Positions 1-6,723 of a stretch of DNA of 6,900 bases are shown in pieces. The notes under the pieces are model-generated. The model was not told where the DNA came from, did not search any database, and saw only the letters and a program-made list of their open reading frames with translations. The stretch spans positions 1 to 6,900 of the forward strand of contig JAGVKI010000244.1 in assembly GCA_020050695.1 (NCBI GenBank), in the 5' to 3' direction. The first letter of the stretch is position 1. Every line of letters begins with the position of its first letter. A program made the translations under genes and the position numbers. The DNA comes from Alphaproteobacteria bacterium. GTDB lineage: Bacteria; Pseudomonadota; Alphaproteobacteria; Rickettsiales; SXRF01.

Positions 1-1
1 C

Positions 2-748
2 TTCAACTTCGCCATGCAGGCGATGGACCATATTATCAATTCCGCTGCCAAAACCAATTATATGTCTGGTGGCCAGATTCGCTGCCCTATCGTTTTCCGC
101 GGCCCCAACGGCGCGGCGTCGCGCGTAGGCGCTCAGCACTCGCAGTGCTATGCCAGCTGGTATGCGCATGTGCCGGGCCTGAAAGTTATCGCCCCGTGGG
201 ATGCTGCGTCGGCTAAAGCATTGCTCAAAGCGGCTATCCGCGATCCAAACCCAGTCGTATTCCTGGAAAACGAAATGCTCTACGGCCAGAGCTTCGAGGT
301 GCCAGAAGGTGACGATGTGGTGGGCGAAATCGGCAAAGCCGCTGTACTGCGCGAAGGCACGGATGTGACCATCGTGGCATTCTCCATCATGGTGGGCAAA
401 GCTTTGGAAGCGGCTGATAAGCTGGCGGCTGAAGGTATTTCGGCTGAAGTGATCGACCTGCGCACCATTCGCCCGCTTGATACAGAAACCATTATTGAGT
501 CTGTCAAAAAGACCAACCGCGTTGTGTCGGTGGAAGAGGGCTGGCCTGCAGCTGGTATCGGTGCTGAAATCGCCGCTGTCATTATGGAGCATGCGTTTGA
601 CTATCTCGATGCGCCGGTAGTACGCGTCGCTGGCGTGGATGTTCCGCTGCCATATGCCGCCAATCTCGAGAAGCTTGCATTACCGCAGGCATCCCATATT
701 ATCGACGCCGTCAAACAAGCCTGCTACCGCGAACAACAAGCCGCTTAA
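2..748 (+). CDS. pdhB: Pyruvate dehydrogenase E1 component, beta subunit (5'-truncated)
   Basis: Beta half of the thiamine-diphosphate E1 enzyme, which decarboxylates pyruvate and passes the acetyl group to the E2 lipoyl arm in the cytoplasmic PDH complex. The reading frame is open from base 2 ([18 protein letters not shown]), and family members have this motif well inside the protein. The gene therefore begins left of the window, and the Met codon at base 14 is internal. Visible are 248 residues, roughly the last three quarters of a protein usually near 325 residues or longer. Visible residues 32-66 carry the family signature [17 protein letters not shown] and then a GLKVIAPW segment, including the conserved His of [14 protein letters not shown] follows at 83-91. 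A transketolase C-terminal domain runs from about 112 to 235, with LRTIRPLD and [14 protein letters not shown]. It is identified as the PDH rather than another 2-oxoacid dehydrogenase by these motifs and by pdhC and lpdA downstream. Confidence 0.96.
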   Translation, partial: FNFAMQAMDHIINSAAKTNYMSGGQIRCPIVFRGPNGAASRVGAQHSQCYASWYAHVPGLKVIAPWDAASAKALLKAAIRDPNPVVFLENEMLYGQSFEVPEGDDVVGEIGKAAVLREGTDVTIVAFSIMVGKALEAADKLAAEGISAEVIDLRTIRPLDTETIIESVKKTNRVVSVEEGWPAAGIGAEIAAVIMEHAFDYLDAPVVRVAGVDVPLPYAANLEKLALPQASHIIDAVKQACYREQQAA

Positions 749-763
749 GTGTCACAAGTTCAT

Positions 764-769
764 AAGGAG
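764..769 (+). promoter_or_regulatory. Shine-Dalgarno site fixing the start of the 209-residue gene
   Basis: AAGGAG lies six bases before the ATG at 776. An in-frame GTG at 749, directly after the pdhB stop, would give nine more residues but has no such site. The ATG is therefore the better start. Confidence 0.75.
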
Positions 770-775
770 AAGTGG

Positions 776-1405
776 ATGGCTACGCTAACAGAAAACTCGA
801 AAGAATCGCTGGCAAAGCGTATTAAATTTCTTGCTGAAACGCATGGCCTTCACTTTGGTGAAGACTACACAGGCGATATACATTCGCCTAGCAAGGGCAG
901 TTTTTATCTCGATAAAGATAAAGGAACACTTCGTCTTGATCTTAATACAAACTATATGGCTCCTGAGTATATCGCCGCCAAGGTAGGCGCACTCACAGAA
1001 CTACTGATGCAGCATGGGGCGGTGAATGCTGATAGCAATCTTTGCGGCAACACTACTATTGATATGACATCGCAGCTGCAAAGCCTTGATACGCTTCCAG
1101 CCGAAAAAGTAGCTGGTGCAGTGGAGGCATACACACAATTGCATGGGATGCCGAGCGCTGTGATAGAAGGTCGAGGCGATCTTCTGAAAAATGGCGGCAA
1201 AGTAAGCAAAGGCAGTGCGAACTACAGTCGTAATGGTAATACTCTGACGGTTGAAATTACACTGGCCGCAACCGGCGATGCACTTGAAGAAAAGATCGCA
1301 TCTGCTGCACTTGCTTCCTATTCCGATCTGGGTAAAGATTTGGGATTCCGCCAGCCTAGCCGTTTAGGTGCTTTAGTTGGTGGTGCTACAGCCCGCGTTG
1401 CATAA
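776..1405 (+). CDS. Unrecognised 209-residue protein between pdhB and pdhC
   Basis: I do not recognise this protein. It begins at ATG 776 behind a strong AAGGAG site, 27 bases after the pdhB stop, and ends 31 bases before pdhC, so it is probably co-transcribed with both. It has no signal peptide and no clear membrane segment, so it is likely cytoplasmic. The N-terminus looks like a charged helix (residues 6-22), followed by a beta-rich stretch (41-57) and an amphipathic helix (62-81). The C-terminal part repeats that order: beta-like at 147-163, then a helix at about 167-186. SKGS at 39-42 and 144-147, and TL followed by an LDL or VEI triplet at 51-56 and 156-161, sit exactly 105 residues apart, suggesting a possible internal duplication. 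There are no nucleotide-binding, metal-binding or lipoyl motifs. Codon choice looks more AT-leaning (ACA, CTT, ATA) than in the flanking pdh genes, which may mean later insertion. A role in PDH assembly or control is suggested only by position. Confidence 0.85.
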   Translation: MATLTENSKESLAKRIKFLAETHGLHFGEDYTGDIHSPSKGSFYLDKDKGTLRLDLNTNYMAPEYIAAKVGALTELLMQHGAVNADSNLCGNTTIDMTSQLQSLDTLPAEKVAGAVEAYTQLHGMPSAVIEGRGDLLKNGGKVSKGSANYSRNGNTLTVEITLAATGDALEEKIASAALASYSDLGKDLGFRQPSRLGALVGGATARVA

Positions 1406-1436
1406 CAATCTTTAATGACTAACGAAGAGACAAAAA

Positions 1437-2750
1437 ATGCCAATTGAAATTCTGATGCCTGCACTTTCGCCGACCATGACGGAAGGCAATCTTGCTAAAT
1501 GGACTGTTAAAGAAGGTGACAAGGTTAAATCCGGCCAGGTAATCGCCGAAATCGAAACCGACAAGGCGACGATGGAAGTAGAAGCTGTGGACGAGGGCAC
1601 CATTGGTAAGATCGTTATTCCAGGCGGCACCGAAGCGGTAAAAGTAAACCAGCTTATCGCGCTTCTTCTGGAAGATGGCGAAGATAAAAAGGCGCTCGAC
1701 ACCTATAAGCCAAAAGCAGCTGCGGCTCCCAAGGCAGAAGCGGCACCTGCAGCAGCAAGCCCTGCTGCCAGCCCTGCGGCGGCACCTGCTGTTGCTCCGG
1801 CACTCACCAGCGCTCCAAGCCTGTCGCCTACCGCCGCTCCGGCTGCAGCTGCTGCTCCTATGCGCAGTGCAGGTGAACGTGTGTTCGCATCGCCATTGGC
1901 AAAACGTATTGCTGCCCAGGAAGGCGTGGATATTGGTTCGGTACAAGGCTCTGGCCCACATGGCCGCGTCGTGCGTGATGACGTACTGAAAGCTAAAAGT
2001 TCCGGCAATCTTGGTCGTGGCCGCGTTATGCGGAGTCCCGTGGAATTTACCAAAATTCCAAATACCAATATGCGCAAAGTCATTGCGCGCCGCCTGACCG
2101 AATCCAAACAGCAGGTGCCGCATTTCTACCTGACCGTGGAATGCGAACTGAACAAGCTGCTCGATGTGCGTAAGGACATCAATTTCGAAGCGGAATCGCA
2201 GGCTGGTAAGGAAAAGAAGCCTGCCTATAAAGCATCGGTGAACGATTTCATCATCAAGGCCGTGGCGCTGGCGATGAAGAAGGTGCCTGCCGCTAATGCT
2301 TCATGGTATGACGATGCGATTGTGCAGTATAACAACGTCGACATTTCTGTGGCGGTTGCTATTGACGGCGGCCTGATCACCCCGATTGTAAAGAATGCTG
2401 ACCAGAAATCAGTGGTTACCATTTCCAACGAAATGAAAGACCTGGCAAGCCGCGCTAAAGCGGGCAAGCTGGCACCTGAAGAATTCCAGGGCGGCGGTTT
2501 TTCCATCTCCAATCTCGGCATGTTCGGCGTGAAGAATTTTTCTGCCATCGTAAACCCGCCGCAGGGCTGCATCCTTGCCGTTGGCGCGGGTGAAGACCGC
2601 GTAGTGGTTCGCCATGGCAAAATGGAAGTGCGCAATGTAATGGATGTGACGCTGTCGGTTGATCACCGCGTGGTGGACGGCGCTGTGGGCGCCCAGTTTC
2701 TGCAGGCGTTCAAGCATTACATTGAAAGCCCTGCGCTGCTGCTTCTTTAG
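1437..2750 (+). CDS. pdhC: Dihydrolipoamide acetyltransferase, PDH E2 component
   Basis: Core of the PDH complex: it receives the acetyl group on a lipoyl arm and transfers it to CoA. The protein has 437 residues with the complete family layout. One lipoyl domain spans about 1-80, with the lipoylated Lys43 in ETDKATME. An Ala/Pro-rich flexible linker spans about 91-141. The peripheral-subunit-binding domain for E1/E3 spans about 148-186 ([11 protein letters not shown] through [12 protein letters not shown]). A second short linker leads to the catalytic domain, about 203-437. The active-site motif [15 protein letters not shown] includes His410 and Asp414, and the [13 protein letters not shown] and [11 protein letters not shown] segments are typical. 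It starts at ATG 1437 with a modest GAAGAG site seven bases upstream. The [15 protein letters not shown]-terminus is what the family shows, so the start is secure. The single lipoyl domain and long linker are typical of the alphaproteobacterial/mitochondrial type. Confidence 0.97.
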   Translation: MPIEILMPALSPTMTEGNLAKWTVKEGDKVKSGQVIAEIETDKATMEVEAVDEGTIGKIVIPGGTEAVKVNQLIALLLEDGEDKKALDTYKPKAAAAPKAEAAPAAASPAASPAAAPAVAPALTSAPSLSPTAAPAAAAAPMRSAGERVFASPLAKRIAAQEGVDIGSVQGSGPHGRVVRDDVLKAKSSGNLGRGRVMRSPVEFTKIPNTNMRKVIARRLTESKQQVPHFYLTVECELNKLLDVRKDINFEAESQAGKEKKPAYKASVNDFIIKAVALAMKKVPAANASWYDDAIVQYNNVDISVAVAIDGGLITPIVKNADQKSVVTISNEMKDLASRAKAGKLAPEEFQGGGFSISNLGMFGVKNFSAIVNPPQGCILAVGAGEDRVVVRHGKMEVRNVMDVTLSVDHRVVDGAVGAQFLQAFKHYIESPALLLL

Positions 2751-2765
2751 TACTGAAAGCGCCCC

Positions 2766-3095
2766 ATGGAACAGATTGAACAAGAACGCCTGGCCTGCCT
2801 TCCTTACGGCCAGTGGCACACGCAGCAAGGTTCTATAGTGTTGTTTGACAGGCAATACCGTCCCATTTATTCGCAGGATGATAAGGGCAACATTGCCGTG
2901 ATGAGTGGCAATGAGTGGATCGATAATATCGACGCCGATAAAACCGAATATTTTTACAATGATGGCAATTCTCCCGATAAAGAATTCCATACACTTGCGA
3001 AAGTAAAAAAGGTGCTGGCAGACTGGACGATGAAATACCGTCACCAGCAGGTCAGCAAACTGCCATTACCTAAACCTCAAGCAAAGCAGGGATAA
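2766..3095 (+). CDS. Unrecognised 109-residue protein in the PDH cluster
   Basis: I cannot assign a function. The gene starts 15 bases after pdhC and ends one base before the next gene, which suggests translation coupled to its neighbours. Its own ribosome-binding site is poor. The protein is soluble-looking, with no signal peptide or membrane segment. It is rich in aromatic residues in the first two thirds: LFDRQYRPIYSQ at about 27-38, NEWIDNI at 49-55 and EYFYNDGNSPD at 61-71. It ends in a probable helix (residues 76-95) and a basic, Pro/Lys/Gln tail. Its arrangement (a strand with an R-x-Y-R-P motif, then a Trp/Tyr-rich middle, then a helix) resembles small uncharacterised proteins I associate with Alphaproteobacteria. 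That is recollection and does not establish a family. Codon use looks like that of the neighbouring genes. Confidence 0.8.
   Translation: MEQIEQERLACLPYGQWHTQQGSIVLFDRQYRPIYSQDDKGNIAVMSGNEWIDNIDADKTEYFYNDGNSPDKEFHTLAKVKKVLADWTMKYRHQQVSKLPLPKPQAKQG
3087..3092 (+). promoter_or_regulatory. Ribosome-binding site inside the end of the upstream gene
   Basis: CAGGGA overlaps the last codons of the 109-residue gene, four bases before the ATG at 3097. The upstream stop codon lies one base before that ATG, an arrangement typical of translational coupling. Confidence 0.5.
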
Positions 3096-3096
3096 C

Positions 3097-3549
3097 ATGA
3101 GTTTATTACGTAGTACGATTGCCGCACTGGTTCTGTTCTCAAGCACCGCCTTTGCAGCTGATGCGCCGCCGGTTGGCGATGCGCTGACACAGTGGAAAGC
3201 GGCTGTGGAAACAGGTTCTGTCGATAAAGTGATGGCGATGTATGACAAGGAAGCCATCATGTTTTCCGTATTCGCGATAAAGCCGCTGGAAACACCGAAG
3301 GAACTGCGCGGCTACTATAAGAAGGTAGTAGAAAATCCGGATATCAGCGTGAAGATCACCGAGTCGCACCCGCGCCAGTATGGCGATATTGCGATCAATA
3401 GCGGCCTTTATACCCTCAGCTACACGCAGGACGGCGAAACGGTTTCCATTCCGTCGCGTTTTACATTTGCTTACATACTCAAAGGCGGCAAATGGATGAT
3501 TGTTGACCATCATTCTTCCAAAGTACCCCTAGCTGAAAGCGTTCAATAA
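3097..3549 (+). CDS. Exported NTF2/SnoaL-like (DUF4440-type) small protein
   Basis: A 150-residue protein with a clear Sec-type signal peptide: a short basic start (MSLLR), a hydrophobic core at about 7-17, and a probable cleavage after TAFA at residue 20. It should therefore act in the periplasm. The mature part fits a single NTF2-like cone fold. It has an N-terminal helix with a Trp (ALTQWKAAVETG), MYDKEAIMFS, a middle helix (KELRGYYKKVVEN), and closing strands PSRFTFAYILKGGKWMIVD followed by HHSS. This RFTF...W-x-I-V-x-H-H-S-S ending is typical of the DUF4440/SgcJ and CaMKII-association-domain relatives. Members act as ligand-binding or isomerase-like proteins, or have no known activity, and the substrate cannot be read from sequence. 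It begins one base after the preceding stop and ends 21 bases before lpdA. An exported protein between subunits of a cytoplasmic complex is unexpected. Confidence 0.85.
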   Translation: MSLLRSTIAALVLFSSTAFAADAPPVGDALTQWKAAVETGSVDKVMAMYDKEAIMFSVFAIKPLETPKELRGYYKKVVENPDISVKITESHPRQYGDIAINSGLYTLSYTQDGETVSIPSRFTFAYILKGGKWMIVDHHSSKVPLAESVQ

Positions 3550-3560
3550 ATACAGTAAAC

Positions 3561-3565
3561 AAGGA
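3561..3565 (+). promoter_or_regulatory. Ribosome-binding site of lpdA
   Basis: AAGGA lies five bases before the lpdA ATG at 3571, in a 21-base AT-rich gap that has no terminator. It supports the chosen start. Confidence 0.6.
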
Positions 3566-3570
3566 TATAT

Positions 3571-4986
3571 ATGACCGAGACAAATTTCGCCAAACAAGAA
3601 TTTGATATTGTGATCATTGGTGGCGGCCCGGGCGGCTATGTGGCAGCAATCCGCGCAGCGCAGCTGGGTATGAAAACCGCTGTGGTTGAGCGCGAGCATA
3701 TGGGCGGTATCTGCCTTAACTGGGGCTGTATTCCTACCAAGGCGCTGCTGCGTTCCAGCGAAATTTATCACACGCTGCATAACCTGGAAGCATTTGGTAT
3801 GTCGGCTAAAGACATCAAGTTTGATCTGTCTAAAATTGTTGCGCGTTCGCGCGGCGTGTCAGCGCAGCTGACCAAAGGTATTTCCGGCCTGATGAAAAAG
3901 AACAAAGTCACCGTAGTAGATGGCCATGGCAAGCTTGCTGGCAAAGGCAAGGTACTAGTGGAAAAAGACGGCAAGAAAGTATCCGAACTGACGGCAAAGC
4001 ACATCATTCTTGCAACTGGCGCGCGTGCTCGCGTTCTGCCGGGCATGGAGCCGGATGGCAAGCTGGTATGGACCTACCGCGAAGCGATGGTGCCAGATGT
4101 CATGCCGAAGTCCCTGCTGGTTGTAGGCAGCGGCGCTATCGGTATCGAGTTTGCAAGCTTCTACCGCACCATGGGCGCGGAAGTCACGGTGGTTGAAGTA
4201 ATGGACCGCGTGCTTCCGGTGGAAGACGAGGAAATCTCCAAATTCGCACATAAAGCCTTTGAAAAGCAGGGCATGAAAATCCACACCAAGACCACGGTGA
4301 AGGCGCTGAAAAAAGGCAAAGACAATGTAACCGCTACGCTGGAAGCCGATGGCAAGACCAGCGAAATCACTGTTGACCGCGTGATTCTTGCGGTTGGCAT
4401 CGTAGGCAATGTGGAAAATATTGGCCTTGAAGGCACCAAGGTGAAGGTAGAAAAAACCCATATCGTGGTAGATAAGTGGAGCGCTACCGGTGAGCCGGGC
4501 GTATATGCGATCGGTGACCTTACGGGCGCGCCATGGCTTGCGCACAAAGCCAGCCATGAAGGCGTTATCTGCGTGGAAAAAATCGCAGGCGTCAAAGATG
4601 TGCATCCCCTGAACGTGAAAAATATCCCGGGCTGCACCTATTGCTGGCCGCAGGTGGCAAGCGTCGGTCTGACCGAAAAGGCAGCCAAGGAAAAAGGCCT
4701 GGATATTAAAGTGGGCCGCTTCCAGTTCATGGGCAATGGCAAGGCGATTGCGCTTGGCGAACCGGACGGTTTAGTCAAAACCATTTTTGATGCAAAAACG
4801 GGCGAATTACTTGGCGCGCACATGATCGGCGCGGAAGTTACCGAAATGATCCAGGGCTATGCGATTGCCAAGGCAGGTGAACTCACCGAAGGCGAACTGA
4901 TGCACACGGTATTCCCGCATCCGACCTTGTCGGAAATGATGCATGAATCGGTGCTGGATGCATTCGGCAAAGTGATTCACATGTAA
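3571..4986 (+). CDS. lpdA: Dihydrolipoamide dehydrogenase, E3 component
   Basis: FAD enzyme that reoxidises the dihydrolipoyl arm of E2 and reduces NAD+. It serves the PDH complex here and may be shared with other 2-oxoacid complexes. It is full length at 471 residues. The FAD-binding motif IIGGGPGGYVAA lies at about 15-26. The redox disulfide pair is Cys48 and Cys53 in GGICLNWGCIPTKALL. The NAD-binding motif VVGSGAIGIEFASF lies at 184-197, with Glu209 at the end of the following strand, as expected for NAD rather than NADP. The second FAD motif VYAIGDLTG lies at 311-319. The C-terminal dimer domain ends with HTVFPHPTLSE, giving the catalytic His450/Glu455 pair. All key residues are present, so it should be active. 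The segment PGCTYCWPQVASVGLTE at about 353-369 has Trp at a position where I recall other residues, an apparently minor variation. Its place at the end of the PDH set suggests it is the PDH-dedicated E3. Confidence 0.97.
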   Translation: MTETNFAKQEFDIVIIGGGPGGYVAAIRAAQLGMKTAVVEREHMGGICLNWGCIPTKALLRSSEIYHTLHNLEAFGMSAKDIKFDLSKIVARSRGVSAQLTKGISGLMKKNKVTVVDGHGKLAGKGKVLVEKDGKKVSELTAKHIILATGARARVLPGMEPDGKLVWTYREAMVPDVMPKSLLVVGSGAIGIEFASFYRTMGAEVTVVEVMDRVLPVEDEEISKFAHKAFEKQGMKIHTKTTVKALKKGKDNVTATLEADGKTSEITVDRVILAVGIVGNVENIGLEGTKVKVEKTHIVVDKWSATGEPGVYAIGDLTGAPWLAHKASHEGVICVEKIAGVKDVHPLNVKNIPGCTYCWPQVASVGLTEKAAKEKGLDIKVGRFQFMGNGKAIALGEPDGLVKTIFDAKTGELLGAHMIGAEVTEMIQGYAIAKAGELTEGELMHTVFPHPTLSEMMHESVLDAFGKVIHM

Positions 4987-4988
4987 TT

Positions 4989-4992
4989 GGAG
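4989..4992 (+). promoter_or_regulatory. Ribosome-binding site selecting the oxygenase start
   Basis: GGAG follows the lpdA stop codon closely and lies nine bases before the ATG at 5002. An in-frame TTG at 4987 would overlap this site and has no site of its own, so ATG 5002 is preferred. Confidence 0.55.
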
Positions 4993-5001
4993 CGCTGCTG
5001 G

Positions 5002-5754
5002 ATGACTCCTGCATTTTCCGGCAGCGACTTATTTACATTCGACCTGCAGCATATGCGGCAACTGGCACGGCAGTACCAGCACTCCTATAAGGCTGCGCAG
5101 CCATTTCCCCATGTGGTAATTGATAATTTCCTGCCTGCGGAAGTAGCGCAAAAGCTTCTGGCGCATTTCCCGGCGGTGGATTCGCCTGCATTTGTAAACC
5201 GTAGCGCCAAGAACCAGCCGGGTAAGTTTGGCACGGTAAAGGGCGAGAATATTGCCCGCACAGCGCCGTATATCCAGCATGTGCTGGCGATGATGAACTC
5301 CTATGTGATGATTCAGTTCCTGATGGAACTTAGCGGTATTCCCAAGCTGCTGCCTGATCCGCATTATTCTGGCGGCGGCCTGCATCAGATCGTAGGAGGG
5401 GGATCGCTGGATGTGCATGCCGATTTTAATTTTGAGCCCCAAATTGAACTCTACCGCCGCATCAACCTGCTGCTCTATTTAAACCAAGACTGGCAGGAAT
5501 CCTATGGCGGGCAGCTGGAACTGTGGGATAAAGGCATGACAGGCTGTGTGCACCGTATCGCGCCGGTATTTAACCGCTGCGTGATCTTCAATACCAGCCG
5601 CTACAGCTATCATGGGCACCCGCAGCCGCTGAACCTGCCACAAGGGATGACGCGTAAGTCCGTTGCTCTGTATTATTACACCAAGCAGCCGTTTCCTGGC
5701 GAAGAAGAGCCTCATCTGACGCTCTGGCAGGATCGTCCAAACGGGCAGCATTAA
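5002..5754 (+). CDS. 2-oxoglutarate/Fe(II)-dependent oxygenase, prolyl-4-hydroxylase type
   Basis: A 250-residue protein of the 2OG-Fe(II) oxygenase superfamily, which hydroxylates a protein or small-molecule substrate while decarboxylating 2-oxoglutarate. Numbering from ATG 5002, the Fe(II) ligands are His139 and Asp141 in LDVHADFNFEPQ and a distal His at about 204 in SYHGHPQPL. The 2-oxoglutarate-binding Arg is probably Arg218 in TRKSVALYYYT. INLLLYLNQDW and YGGQLELWD form core strands of the double-stranded beta-helix. The N-terminal 50 residues, with PFPHVVIDNFLP, match the lead-in common in this group. There is no signal peptide, so it is cytoplasmic. The gene starts 15 bases after lpdA and is probably on the same transcript. 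The substrate is unknown. A link to the PDH complex, or use of 2-oxoglutarate as a carbon-status signal, is inference from position only. Confidence 0.9.
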   Translation: MTPAFSGSDLFTFDLQHMRQLARQYQHSYKAAQPFPHVVIDNFLPAEVAQKLLAHFPAVDSPAFVNRSAKNQPGKFGTVKGENIARTAPYIQHVLAMMNSYVMIQFLMELSGIPKLLPDPHYSGGGLHQIVGGGSLDVHADFNFEPQIELYRRINLLLYLNQDWQESYGGQLELWDKGMTGCVHRIAPVFNRCVIFNTSRYSYHGHPQPLNLPQGMTRKSVALYYYTKQPFPGEEEPHLTLWQDRPNGQH

Positions 5755-5810
5755 TAAACCATTAAGCAGCAATGCCTAGAATACAGGATCAGCTGCCACA
5801 CGGGGTACTT

Positions 5811-6581
5811 ATGTCCACCAAGAAACAAGGCTTCACACTGCTTGAAATGAGCATTGTAATTACCATCATTGCTATTTTAGCAGGTGGCGGTGTGGCGGTA
5901 TTCATGGTGTCCCTGCAGCGCTACCAGCTTCAGGAAACCTACGATAAGATACATGCCATCCAGCAGGCGCTATACCAATATCGCATAGCGTTTAACCGCC
6001 TGCCTTGCCCGGCGGATATTTCACTTTCCACCGATACCCAGAATTTTGGTGTAGAAGCAGAAAACCAGGAGGACTGCGATGGCACGCCGTCCGCCAATTT
6101 TCATGGCGATACAGGAACCGAGCAGCCGCATGAAGGCATGGTGCCAACGAAAACCCTCAAACTTTCGGATGACTATGCATTTGACGGCTGGGGGCGTCGG
6201 CTTATTTATACGGTAACGTCTGACATGACGCTTGATAGCGCCTTTACGACGATTGATGCAGACGATACCACCACCCGCCTCACCGTAAATGACGGTGCGG
6301 GCAATATCAAAAGCGAACTGGCAGGCTATGTCATTTTAAGTACGGGCGCTAATGGACATGGCGGGTTTCCGCGTGTGGGCGGCACTACCCGTATTAATGC
6401 ATCGTCTATCAATACCGATGAACTGGAAAACTGCGATTGCAGTACGGCGCTTGTGCCTAGCGGCCTTAATGGCGTATTCACCCAGCGCGATCCATCAGTG
6501 GCATTTATCGTATCGCGCAATATCTGTGATGACATTGTGGTGTATGGCACACGCAACGACCTGCGCGCAGTAAATGAGTAA
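5811..6581 (+). CDS. Type IV pilin-like (pseudopilin) protein with prepilin leader
   Basis: A 256-residue exported protein with a class III (prepilin) signal: a seven-residue basic leader, MSTKKQG, cut before Phe8 by a prepilin peptidase. The mature start FTLLEMSIVITIIAIL carries the diagnostic Glu at mature position 5 (residue 12). One hydrophobic helix, residues 8 to about 33, anchors it in the inner membrane. The rest is a periplasmic globular domain with five cysteines (66, 89, 208, 210, 239) and short motifs (RLPCPAD, DYAFDGWGRRLIY) that I associate with alphaproteobacterial pseudopilins of the same general type. An in-frame ATG at 5772 would give a 20-residue leader but has no ribosome-binding site. 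The ATG at 5811 has GGGG five bases upstream and gives a normal leader, so it is preferred. No other pilus or type II secretion gene is in view, so whether it works in a pilus, a secretion system or DNA uptake is undetermined. Confidence 0.9.
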   Translation: MSTKKQGFTLLEMSIVITIIAILAGGGVAVFMVSLQRYQLQETYDKIHAIQQALYQYRIAFNRLPCPADISLSTDTQNFGVEAENQEDCDGTPSANFHGDTGTEQPHEGMVPTKTLKLSDDYAFDGWGRRLIYTVTSDMTLDSAFTTIDADDTTTRLTVNDGAGNIKSELAGYVILSTGANGHGGFPRVGGTTRINASSINTDELENCDCSTALVPSGLNGVFTQRDPSVAFIVSRNICDDIVVYGTRNDLRAVNE

Positions 6582-6599
6582 AATTCTACTATGCTGGTC

Positions 6600-6680
6600 A
6601 AATCTTAGCGCTTTTCTGCGCTTCCGGTGCTCACGTACTGGTGTACGCTGCGCGCCGGTTCTCAAAAAACGCTAAGTTTT
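6600..6680 (+). terminator. Long imperfect hairpin with T run, probable terminator of the + strand genes
   Basis: The outer stem pairs CTTAGCG (6604-6610) with CGCTAAG (6670-6676). It extends outward as AAA/TTT and inward as TTTT/AAAA across single mismatches. The inner stem pairs 6624-6638 with 6643-6658: CCGG with CCGG at its base and GTAC with GTAC around a TGGT loop, with one mismatch, one G-T pair and one bulged C. The 3' arm runs into TTTTGT, as in an intrinsic terminator. It begins 19 bases after the pseudopilin stop codon. At about 80 bases it is larger than a usual terminator, so it may instead be, or derive from, a dispersed palindromic repeat. Reading from the minus strand it has only a weak T run. 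Confidence 0.6.
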
Positions 6681-6690
6681 GTCTCAGCCT

Positions 6691-6723
6691 AGCGAATTTA
6701 AGCATACTCAATTTAACTTCGCT
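6691..6723. repeat. Short inverted repeat at the end of the COQ9-family gene
   Basis: AGCGAATTTA (6691-6700) and TAACTTCGCT (6714-6723) are complementary at nine of ten positions around a 13-base AT-rich loop. The right arm touches the last base of the minus-strand stop codon. CTCAGCC also occurs directly repeated at 6683-6689 and 6722-6728. There is no T run on the minus strand after the hairpin, so it is a weak terminator candidate at best. It could stabilise the 3' end of the mRNA. Confidence 0.35.

Noticed and set aside
749..775. GTG start giving a nine-residue longer version of the 209-residue protein
   Set aside because: There is no ribosome-binding site upstream of GTG 749, while ATG 776 has AAGGAG at ideal spacing.
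1710..1860. Repetitive GCT/GCA/CCT-rich stretch that could be taken for a tandem DNA repeat
   Set aside because: It encodes the Ala/Pro linker of E2, which is expected there. The codons vary, so it is low-complexity protein and not a repeat element.
1419..2123. A 234-codon open frame on the minus strand opposite pdhC
   Set aside because: It lies entirely opposite the strongly conserved lipoyl, linker and subunit-binding regions of E2. Its translation is Arg/Cys/Ser-rich with no family resemblance, so it is a shadow of the coding strand's codon bias.
3955..4605. A 216-codon open frame on the minus strand opposite lpdA
   Set aside because: It is opposite the NAD-binding region of a full-length, clearly functional E3. 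No ribosome-binding site or recognisable domain was seen.
5772..5810. Upstream ATG start for the pseudopilin
   Set aside because: It would make an atypically long leader and lacks a ribosome-binding site. ATG 5811 gives a standard seven-residue leader.
5755..5810. Possible promoter before the pseudopilin gene
   Set aside because: The gap is AT-rich in part, but I could not find a convincing paired -35/-10, so a separate promoter is not claimed.
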